Shown: piece after piece, positions 1 through 4,801 of the stretch
Layout: the number at the start of each line of letters is the position of its first letter
Numbering within the stretch: position 1 is the first letter of the stretch
Assembly (NCBI GenBank): GCA_027083115.1
Contig: JALWQN010000047.1
Span: 1-6,791, forward strand
Direction of reading: 5' to 3'
Source of the DNA: Desulfurococcales archaeon
GTDB lineage: Archaea; Thermoproteota; Thermoprotei_A; Sulfolobales; NBVN01
Length of the DNA stretch: 6,791 bases
Made by a program: the position numbers and the translations under genes
The notes under the pieces: model-generated
What the model was told of the DNA's origin: nothing
What the model saw: the letters and a program-made list of their open reading frames with translations, nothing else
Database searches by the model: none

Positions 1-297
1 CTCCCAACGCGCTTTAAAGCCACCTTCTTTTGTGGGGAAGAAGTTAACGACAAATACTGTGCGAGGGCCTCTTTCATCACGCACGGAAAAGAAAGCTCCC
101 GAACGTTTAAGACCCTTAATAATTCCAAATTCCACAACATAGGTCAGTGTTTTGTTGTGGAGGAGCCCTTTCTTTAAATCAATTATTAGGTCACCTAAAT
201 CATCGATTTTACCACCACCCAAAACTAAGGCAGTGACTAAGTCATTAATGTCTCTGACTTTTTTCCCTCCCTTAACGACTATTTCCCCTTTCTTCAA
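1..297 (-). CDS. Unrecognised protein, N-terminal part (runs off left edge)
   Basis: An open frame runs without a stop from the left edge to an in-frame TAA at about 364-366. The only conventional start codon in it is a TTG at 297-295, giving 99 visible residues beginning KKGEIVVKGG after the start. The protein is charged and globular-looking: a Lys/Gly-rich beginning, an acidic stretch around residues 31-40 (IDDLGDLIID), then alternating hydrophobic segments such as TYVVEFGII (52-60) and TVFVVNFFP (80-88) that look like beta strands. No signal peptide or membrane helix is visible. I do not recognise the family. The frame upstream of the TTG also looks protein-like (LRPKELIQRVRDYE) but has no ATG, GTG or TTG, so the start is uncertain. 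It lies 123 bp downstream of the HAD gene on the same strand with its own TATA-like box, so it is probably transcribed separately. That it is coding is fairly sure; function is unknown. Confidence 0.6.
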   Translation of the reverse strand, partial: MKKGEIVVKGGKKVRDINDLVTALVLGGGKIDDLGDLIIDLKKGLLHNKTLTYVVEFGIIKGLKRSGAFFSVRDERGPRTVFVVNFFPTKEGGFKARWE

Positions 298-383
298 TTC
301 ATAATCCCTTACTCTTTGTATAAGTTCCTTAGGGCGTAATTTAAATGTATGAACTAGGATTACTTACTTTTTCTTCGCTAAAT

Positions 384-393
384 GTTTATAAAC
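384..393 (-). promoter_or_regulatory. TATA-like palindrome upstream of the left-edge gene
   Basis: GTTTATAAAC is a perfect 10-bp palindrome and close to the archaeal TATA consensus. Read on the minus strand, transcription would be expected to begin about 25 nt downstream, near 362. That is almost exactly where the open frame of the left-edge gene begins, and about 65 nt before its only conventional start codon (TTG, 297). The spacer 298-420 holds nothing else I can identify. Confidence 0.45.
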
Positions 394-420
394 TACTAAC
401 TACGAGGAACTCAGTAATTT

Positions 421-903
421 TTATTTCAGGATAACGAACCTATCATGTATGTGGTAGTAAAGCTTCACACCAGGATATGTCTTTCTAATCTCTCTCAGGA
501 AGCTAATGTCATCATCATGTATTTCCTTAATTTCATAACCTTTCCTAAATAACTCCTTAATCATGGCTAGTTTGGCCCTTAATAATTTATCTTTACTACC
601 TGCTCTCATCAATATGAGATCTGGTCTAATTCCTGTTGCATTCTGAATTTCTTTTAAAGTTAGTTCATAAGATTCCTTAGGCCTGCCTGTTATGACTATT
701 ATGGAGCACTTCCCAGATCTTTCTTTAAGAAGCTTGATACCTATTTGTCTAGGTCTATCGTAGCGAATTAGTTCCTCCTTATAAAGTAGGTCTCTATAAT
801 TTTTGTTTAAGGCTGAGGCCAATTCTTTCGCACGCCAAAACCTTTCTTCTGAATGAATCAGTACTCCATCAACATCGAATACACAGGCCTTCTTAACAGT
901 CAT
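421..903 (-). CDS. HAD-superfamily phosphatase, polynucleotide 3'-phosphatase-like
   Basis: This 160-residue soluble protein carries all HAD signatures. Motif I is FDVDGVL, with D10 the expected nucleophile and D12 the expected acid/base; motif II is ITGRP with T72; a lysine lies around 104-106 (SKDK) for motif III; and motif IV is the acidic HDDD at 129-132 for magnesium. There is no large cap domain. The layout of ITGR followed by a helix, a LILMR strand, a Lys/Arg-rich helix and an acidic DDD loop resembles the 3'-phosphatase domain of T4 polynucleotide kinase (SGR..., then Mg-binding DD), so removal of 3'-phosphates from DNA or RNA ends is a plausible role. That is inference: small HAD proteins are hard to assign, and a sugar- or nucleotide-phosphatase is possible. 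No kinase domain is fused. The ATG at 903 is the chosen start; its SD (AAGG) is weak. It is divergent from the acetyltransferase gene. Confidence 0.85.
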   Translation of the reverse strand: MTVKKACVFDVDGVLIHSEERFWRAKELASALNKNYRDLLYKEELIRYDRPRQIGIKLLKERSGKCSIIVITGRPKESYELTLKEIQNATGIRPDLILMRAGSKDKLLRAKLAMIKELFRKGYEIKEIHDDDISFLREIRKTYPGVKLYYHIHDRFVILK

Positions 904-951
904 CCTTGCTGAACCCTTAAATGTTTGATTACTACTGAACTAAAATAAAGC

Positions 952-962
952 TATTTAAAAAT
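952..962. promoter_or_regulatory. Shared AT-rich promoter box between divergent genes
   Basis: The 108-bp spacer between the HAD start (903) and the acetyltransferase start (1012) holds one strong A/T block, with a palindromic TTTAAA core at 954-959. Its centre (956.5) is within 1 bp of the centre of the spacer and about 54 nt from each start codon. A TATA-like box here would give leaders of roughly 25-30 nt in either direction. Whether one box serves both directions or only one is inference; a second A/T run (TAAAATAAAG, about 941-950) could instead serve the HAD gene. Confidence 0.4.
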
Positions 963-1002
963 TAGGAGTTGTGAGCAAGTAAATTTAGGTAATGAAGTAG
1001 CA

Positions 1003-1008
1003 GGTGAG
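1003..1008 (+). promoter_or_regulatory. Shine-Dalgarno of the acetyltransferase gene
   Basis: GGTGAG lies 3 nt before the ATG at 1012. The in-frame TGA at 1009-1011 rules out any longer start, so this site and the ATG define the gene start. Confidence 0.6.
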
Positions 1009-1011
1009 TGA

Positions 1012-1464
1012 ATGACTGAAGAATGTTTGATCAGGAAGGCAAGAATGAATGACTTGAGAAGCATTTACTTGATTGAGGTTAAATCATTCCCTAATCCCTA
1101 TCCTCCAGAATATTTTGTTACTTTCCTTACATTACATCCGAAATATTTTTATGTTGCAGCCTGCGAAGATAAGATAATAGGTTATGTTGTAGGAGCTGTC
1201 AATAAAGACGGTTCAGGCCATATTTTGTCGTTAGCTGTACTTCCTTCTTTCCGTAGAAAACATATAGGGTTAAAGTTGATGGAGGCTATCGAGAGATCAT
1301 TTATGGGTGAAGGAATTTCTAAGATAGTCCTGGAAGTTTCACAATGGAATAAAATAGCTTTAAATCTCTATAAGAAGTTAGGCTATAAAATAGCTGGTGT
1401 AATGCCTCATTACTACCCGGATGGTTCGGATGCCTATTTAATGTTTAAGGAACTTCGAGATTAA
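1012..1464 (+). CDS. rimI: GNAT-family protein N-alpha-acetyltransferase (RimI/Ard1 type)
   Basis: This 150-residue cytoplasmic enzyme is predicted to transfer acetyl from acetyl-CoA to protein N-termini, as the archaeal Ard1/RimI family does. It has the family order: IRKARMNDLRSI (7-18), the N-terminal strand and first helix; the substrate-loop segment SFPNPYPPEYF (25-35); core strand HILSLAVLP (70-78); the acetyl-CoA pyrophosphate loop RRKHIG (81-86); strand KIVLEVS (104-110); and NKIALNLYKKLGY (113-125), whose Y120 sits where GNAT enzymes have the general acid. The C-terminal YYPDGSDAYLM is typical of archaeal Ard1 proteins. Oddly, the first glycine of the RRxGIG/A loop is His84. The ATG start is fixed by a stop codon directly upstream (TGA, 1009) and a GGTGAG Shine-Dalgarno at 1003-1008. 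The 3' end overlaps the convergent HD gene by 27 bp. Confidence 0.92.
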   Translation: MTEECLIRKARMNDLRSIYLIEVKSFPNPYPPEYFVTFLTLHPKYFYVAACEDKIIGYVVGAVNKDGSGHILSLAVLPSFRRKHIGLKLMEAIERSFMGEGISKIVLEVSQWNKIALNLYKKLGYKIAGVMPHYYPDGSDAYLMFKELRD

Positions 1465-2691
1465 TGCCTTAACTTTTTGTTCGCATATTGGTAAAGCATA
1501 TAGTCTGATAATTCCCATCGATTCTGGCAAATACTTAACTATAGAGCCCTCGTACCTGTTAATTCTGATTGCCCCCTTATTCGTTAGCACCCTGACCTCA
1601 GCTCCTTCCGAAAGTATGGGTATTATCTCAACATAGAGCTTTATGCATTCCTTAATCTCTTCCCCTCCGCTAACAGAGCTGACTAAGTCCTTTAATTCTT
1701 CAATAACTTCTTTATTTAGGGGGGATTCGTTACTGAACCCTATCCACTCATAGAGCGCCTTGTATGATTCTCTACGGAGATATAGCCTAATTAGTTCCCT
1801 TAACTCCTCATTGCCTAGTTTCTTGTTCAGTATTACATTCATCAACCCGCCAATGAAGAAGTCATCCCATAAATAAAGCAGGCCTTCCCTAATTGCCTTC
1901 CTCAAGCCTTCTGGGTCAGTGAATGGCTTCAGCAATTCTTTAGTTTCTTTAGTTTCCGTCATTAACTTGTATATTTCTTGTATCAGGAGTTGATATGAAG
2001 CTATTGTTTTATGGTAATAAACGGATCTGTACATATGTAGTCTAGCAATGTAAAACGATTCAGCTGCCTGCACAGCTTTTTGAGGGACCGCGATATTTCC
2101 TTCTTCATCAAGTTCCAGGGTCTGAATGATTCTTTCTAGGTCAATTACTCCGTACTTAACACCTGTGTGCAAAGCATCACGCAATAGGTAATCTAATCTG
2201 TCCACATCCATATCGCTGCTCATTAATAGATTATAGCTTGCCTCCCTATGTTTTCCTCTAATTACCGCAGCAACTTCATAAGGGTCTAAGCCATACTCTT
2301 TTAAGGTACTGCTTATGTACGGGTCTTCTATAATTATCCAGGCACTCAGATCCTCATGTTTAAGGCCGAACTTAATCCTGAAGAATGTTTCTATTGCATG
2401 AGAGTAGGGAGTATGGCCTACGTCATGGAGTAATGCAGCAACCTTAAGTAGTTGAAGGTCATCTCTCTTCAGAAAGCCCTTACTTGACAATTTATTCACT
2501 GCTTTTTCCATCAAATGCATCACTCCCAAAGAGTGGGAGAACCTAGTATGTACTGCTCCAGGATAAACAAACCAAGCTTGAGCTAACTGCTTAATTCTCC
2601 TAAGTCTTTGGAAAGTTGGTGTGTCAACCACCTTTCTTTCAAAATCGTTCAGAGGAATATATCCATGTACTTCATCATACACGTATTTCAA
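1438..2691 (-). CDS. HD-domain dNTP triphosphohydrolase-like protein (SAMHD1/COG1078 family)
   Basis: This 417-residue soluble protein belongs to the HD phosphohydrolases that include SAMHD1 and the Enterococcus EF1143 dNTPase, which cleave dNTPs to nucleoside plus triphosphate. The metal and catalytic residues are present: H53 in RFSHSLGV, H89-D90 in LLHDVGH, and D164 in MDVDRLDY match SAMHD1 H167, H206-D207 and D311. R50, H112 (KHED), R165, Y168 and D172 match the SAMHD1 residues R164, H233, K312, Y315 and D319, so the enzyme should be active. The family-typical start, a short conserved DEVHGYI with TPTFQRLRRIKQL (24-36), is also complete; the length is usual for COG1078. No SAM domain is fused. 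dNTP specificity and allosteric control cannot be read from the sequence. The TTG start at 2691 is supported by an upstream in-frame stop and a well-placed GGTGAG. The gene has its own promoter-like box and ends inside the convergent acetyltransferase gene. Confidence 0.9.
   Translation of the reverse strand: MKYVYDEVHGYIPLNDFERKVVDTPTFQRLRRIKQLAQAWFVYPGAVHTRFSHSLGVMHLMEKAVNKLSSKGFLKRDDLQLLKVAALLHDVGHTPYSHAIETFFRIKFGLKHEDLSAWIIIEDPYISSTLKEYGLDPYEVAAVIRGKHREASYNLLMSSDMDVDRLDYLLRDALHTGVKYGVIDLERIIQTLELDEEGNIAVPQKAVQAAESFYIARLHMYRSVYYHKTIASYQLLIQEIYKLMTETKETKELLKPFTDPEGLRKAIREGLLYLWDDFFIGGLMNVILNKKLGNEELRELIRLYLRRESYKALYEWIGFSNESPLNKEVIEELKDLVSSVSGGEEIKECIKLYVEIIPILSEGAEVRVLTNKGAIRINRYEGSIVKYLPESMGIIRLYALPICEQKVKALISKFLKH
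1473..1477 (+). terminator. Possible T-run terminator after the acetyltransferase gene
   Basis: A TTTTT run lies 9 nt after the TAA stop of the plus-strand gene. Archaeal transcription often ends at such T runs without a hairpin. The run sits inside the convergent HD gene (antisense to its C-terminal codons), so it would also limit antisense reading into that gene. It is a short run and weak evidence. Confidence 0.25.
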
Positions 2692-2697
2692 TCTGGG

Positions 2698-2703
2698 CTC
2701 ACC
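2698..2703 (-). promoter_or_regulatory. Shine-Dalgarno that fixes the TTG start of the HD gene
   Basis: On the minus strand GGTGAG lies 6 nt before the TTG at 2691. No ATG or GTG lies between that TTG and the in-frame TAG upstream. The protein beginning KYVYDEVHGYI matches the family N-terminus, so the TTG is well supported. Confidence 0.65.
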
Positions 2704-2733
2704 CTTATGCGCCTTTTTCTAGTTGCTGAGAAG

Positions 2734-2743
2734 GTATTTAATG
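2734..2743 (-). promoter_or_regulatory. TATA-like box of the HD gene
   Basis: The minus strand reads ATTAAATACC here, about 47 nt before the TTG start. Transcription would begin near 2712, leaving a leader of about 20 nt that carries the GGTGAG Shine-Dalgarno. The rest of the 96-bp spacer 2692-2787 shows nothing further. Confidence 0.4.
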
Positions 2744-2787
2744 TTAGAATAGCTCTGCTTTCGTTTAGGGATTGCACCAAGTAAGAG

Positions 2788-3234
2788 TTACAAGTATGTG
2801 TTTAGAACCTTAATGGCTTCCATTATTTCACCTTCCTTAAGGTAGGGCTTCCGTATTCTCAGTTCTTTAACAGGGTCTTCTGGTTTAGGGAAAACCTCCT
2901 TCTTAAGCATTAAGTATGAGGCCACAATCTCTAAAGATTTAGATAATGGCGTATTTAGGTTCCTCAAATCGTTTACGAAAGAGTTAATCATGCTTAACAC
3001 GGCAGGAGACACACATTCCTTGATTGGAGGCAGGTCACAGACCCTGAGGTCCCTAGCCAGGGCTTTAGAATACGGTCCTCTGGAGTACCACATAAAGCTA
3101 TAGCTGAAACCAACGTTAAAAACTTCTTGAGCAACATAAATTAGTTTTTGTGCCTCAAGCCTTTCTTTAAATGTCTTTAATGAAGTCTTAAGAATTTCTT
3201 TTATTAATGTCTTAGCACAACACTTACTATTCAA
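2788..3234 (-). CDS. YwgA/SocA-like small protein of unknown function
   Basis: This 148-residue protein is soluble and alpha-helical in appearance. It carries a recognisable pattern: an early AQKLIYVAQEV helix (28-38), then a conserved-looking FMWYSRGPYSKALARDL core (47-63), then LEIVASYLMLKKEV (101-114), and a C-terminal LRIRKPYLKEGEI (125-137). The W..YSRGPYS..LARDL pattern with a later KPYLKEGEI-type ending resembles YwgA-like and SocA/Panacea-like proteins; in bacteria, members of the latter act as antitoxins or as adaptors for protease delivery. The resemblance is by pattern only and the molecular role here is unknown. Two cysteines sit at residues 5-6. The start is a TTG at 3234, with an in-frame TAA two codons upstream and AGGGA 6 nt ahead; the next methionine is residue 48, inside the core motif. 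It lies 96 bp upstream of the HD gene on the same strand, so read-through is possible. Confidence 0.75.
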   Translation of the reverse strand: MNSKCCAKTLIKEILKTSLKTFKERLEAQKLIYVAQEVFNVGFSYSFMWYSRGPYSKALARDLRVCDLPPIKECVSPAVLSMINSFVNDLRNLNTPLSKSLEIVASYLMLKKEVFPKPEDPVKELRIRKPYLKEGEIMEAIKVLNTYL

Positions 3235-3240
3235 GAATTA

Positions 3241-3245
3241 TCCCT
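3241..3245 (-). promoter_or_regulatory. Ribosome binding site supporting the TTG start at 3234
   Basis: AGGGA on the minus strand ends 6 nt before the TTG. A TAA in frame just upstream (two codons before the TTG) excludes a longer protein, and no other start occurs before the conserved core, so the TTG is the best start. Confidence 0.45.
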
Positions 3246-3270
3246 ATGAAATTGATTAATTTAGGGTTTG

Positions 3271-3280
3271 TTAATAAAAT
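3271..3280 (-). promoter_or_regulatory. TATA-like box of the YwgA-like gene
   Basis: The minus strand reads ATTTTATTAA here, about 40 nt before the TTG at 3234. That would give a leader of roughly 15 nt containing the AGGGA site. The T richness could equally aid termination of the upstream operon. Confidence 0.35.
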
Positions 3281-3290
3281 GGGAAGATCT

Positions 3291-3309
3291 TGCTGAAGTA
3301 CCTCCAGCA
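3291..3309 (-). terminator. Hairpin between usp and the next gene, possible terminator
   Basis: On the minus strand TGCTGGAG and CTTCAGCA form an 8-bp stem with one G-U wobble around a 3-nt GTA loop. On the plus strand the wobble becomes an A-C mismatch, so the structure fits an RNA made from the minus strand. It begins about 42 nt after the usp stop and is followed about 10 nt later by the T-rich ATTTTATT. This suits the end of the pgk-gap-usp transcript or an operator for the next gene. A perfect AAGATCTT palindrome abuts it at 3284-3291. Confidence 0.35.
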
Positions 3310-3350
3310 GATTCTTAAGGTATTAATTATTGGGCTGCCTATCTTGAAAA

Positions 3351-3782
3351 CTACCTGATAAGTAATACTGAGATAGGAGAGTTAACTGTTACTGAAAGTG
3401 CAACTGATCCAATAATGATTTCTGGGTTAGCTGTCCTTCCCCTAGCACTCATTATTACCAAGTCATAACCTCCATTAACTATTTCCTCAGCTATTTTGCT
3501 AGCTACAGAACTCACTTCTGTTTCTATGTTAAGACGTAATGTTTTAACTTTAGCCAATATGCCGGCCTTCCTTATTTTTTCTTCAATCGTTCGCAAGATC
3601 TTGTCAACATTCTGTAGTGAACCATCATCAACTATTAAGACTGTGACTTTAGACCCATATCTTTTTGCGAAATCAACTGCTATATCTAGTGCCTTATAGC
3701 TAGAGGCTGACCCATCAACAGGGACCAAGACTTTCCTAAATAGAAAACTAACCTCATAGGTTGGTTCACGTATATAAGTCAT
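3351..3782 (-). CDS. UspA-family universal stress protein
   Basis: This 143-residue single-domain Usp protein starts its first strand with KVLVPVDGSASSYKALDIA (residues 17-35), the adenine-nucleotide-binding N-terminal motif. It ends with the phosphate loop SARGRTANPEIIIGS, fitting G-2x-G-9x-G-S with the first glycine as serine, a substitution that is common among ATP-binding Usps. The last strand SPISVLLIR is also typical. Such proteins bind ATP and modulate stress or metabolism; the partner is not known. The start chosen is the ATG at 3782, not the in-frame ATG at 3791: AGGAGG directly abuts the 3791 ATG, leaving no spacer, but stands 9 nt before the 3782 ATG, which also overlaps the gap stop as ATGA. 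This makes it the third gene of the pgk-gap operon, translationally coupled to gap, and suggests a link with central carbon flux. Confidence 0.9.
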   Translation of the reverse strand: MTYIREPTYEVSFLFRKVLVPVDGSASSYKALDIAVDFAKRYGSKVTVLIVDDGSLQNVDKILRTIEEKIRKAGILAKVKTLRLNIETEVSSVASKIAEEIVNGGYDLVIMSARGRTANPEIIIGSVALSVTVNSPISVLLIR

Positions 3783-4801
3783 TTGAACCATCCTCCTATG
3801 CCTAATACTTTATCAGTTATTTTAATTGATTCTTCAGGCTCAGTAATTAATCCAGCTAAGGCCCTAATAGCATCTATATTTTCAGGGACAACAACTGCTT
3901 CTTGATGTACTGCATATACAAACATGACTTCGTTTCCATTAATCCACACACTATCTTCCCAGATGACGTTTTCATATATATCTCCTTTTTCCCTAATGAA
4001 TTCTTTACTGAACTCCCTTAATTCAGCTGTTGACGAAAGAATATCTCCATTCACTAAAACAATTCTTGGCGTAGTTTTGAATGCCTGCATTATCTCTTCC
4101 TTACTTACATTATTTGCTAGCTCAGCACGAATAACGTGCATATGTGCTAAGGTGGTAGGAGCAACGATAGCGTAAGTCATTATGTCAAGATCTCCTAAAA
4201 CGGCTTTTACGTCTATAGCGTGGTGAGAAGGTGGCTTAGTGGGTTTCAGAACCAAGCCCTCGATGGGGCCTTTCTTAATTTCCTTTAGGTCAGCTCCCCG
4301 CCTAACTATAACAGCCCTTACACTAAGTAATCTGCTGACTTTACTTAACGCGTGAAGAGCTCGCACCAAGCCTGTGGTATTGCATGAAACTACCCTAACA
4401 CACTCATTCCTCAAGGCTCGATCATAGTTCACCAAGGCATTAAAGCTAACTTCACATAAGTCCACTGGCTCTCCTCCCTGAAACACTTGCTTCACACCAT
4501 ATTTGCTGTATAAGTCCTTATTTTTAGCCCCTGTTCCCGCAGGAGTTGCATCCACAATAATGTCCACATCCTTGAGGAGATCTTCAAAAGTACCTGAAAC
4601 ATCTATGCCTTTCTTCCTGAAAGTCTCAACAGACTTTTTGAGAGTATATATTGGGTAACCCTTCTTTATCGCTGAATAAACTTCCCAGTTCGGCCTAGTT
4701 TTAACTACTCCAGAAACTTCCATATCTGGTTGCTTACTTACTGCCCAAGCGACCCTCTTACCTATAGTTCCATAACCTACAATCCCTACTTTAATCTTCA
4801 T
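3779..4801 (-). CDS. gap: Archaeal phosphorylating glyceraldehyde-3-phosphate dehydrogenase (type II)
   Basis: GAPDH interconverts glyceraldehyde-3-phosphate and 1,3-bisphosphoglycerate with NAD(P) and phosphate, in the cytoplasm. The 340-residue length is usual for the archaeal class, which differs strongly from bacterial and eukaryal GAPDH. The Rossmann fold opens with VGIVGYGTIGKRVA (5-18; G9, G11, G14). KTRPNWE (34-40) follows the second strand, where the archaeal enzymes select NADP or NAD. The catalytic cysteine is C140 in VSCNTTGLVR. TTLAHMH (216-222) supplies the conserved histidine of the archaeal family, and the C-terminus GIGGWFK is typical. The ATG at 4801 overlaps the pgk end by 11 bp and has GGGTGG 4 nt ahead (4806-4811). 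In many thermophilic archaea a non-phosphorylating oxidoreductase handles the catabolic direction, so this enzyme may serve gluconeogenesis; that cannot be decided here. Confidence 0.97.
   Translation of the reverse strand: MKIKVGIVGYGTIGKRVAWAVSKQPDMEVSGVVKTRPNWEVYSAIKKGYPIYTLKKSVETFRKKGIDVSGTFEDLLKDVDIIVDATPAGTGAKNKDLYSKYGVKQVFQGGEPVDLCEVSFNALVNYDRALRNECVRVVSCNTTGLVRALHALSKVSRLLSVRAVIVRRGADLKEIKKGPIEGLVLKPTKPPSHHAIDVKAVLGDLDIMTYAIVAPTTLAHMHVIRAELANNVSKEEIMQAFKTTPRIVLVNGDILSSTAELREFSKEFIREKGDIYENVIWEDSVWINGNEVMFVYAVHQEAVVVPENIDAIRALAGLITEPEESIKITDKVLGIGGWFK
3792..3797 (-). promoter_or_regulatory. Strong Shine-Dalgarno of the usp gene, inside gap
   Basis: AGGAGG on the minus strand lies within the last codons of gap (Gly-Gly-Trp-Phe-Lys). 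It stands 9 nt before the ATG at 3782 and zero nt before the ATG at 3791, so it selects 3782. It is the strongest Shine-Dalgarno seen in this window. Confidence 0.65.

Noticed and set aside
421..903. Box C/D guide RNA suggested by TGATGA-like strings on the minus strand near 505-520
   Set aside because: The strings encode the Asp-rich HAD motif IV, and no D box lies at the right distance. Similar strings in the usp and HD genes are also Asp codons.
991..1018. Possible box C'/D-like string TAATGAAG...CTGA before the acetyltransferase gene
   Set aside because: The spacing is too short for a C/D RNA, the C box is degenerate, and the segment is explained by the Shine-Dalgarno and start codon.
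3496..3699. Plus-strand open frame of 67 codons
   Set aside because: It lies wholly antisense to the UspA gene, whose family motifs are clear, and shows no recognisable motif of its own.
3924..4175. Plus-strand open frame of 83 codons
   Set aside because: It is antisense to the well-supported gap gene; composition (Ser/Thr/Ile rich) is that of a shadow frame.
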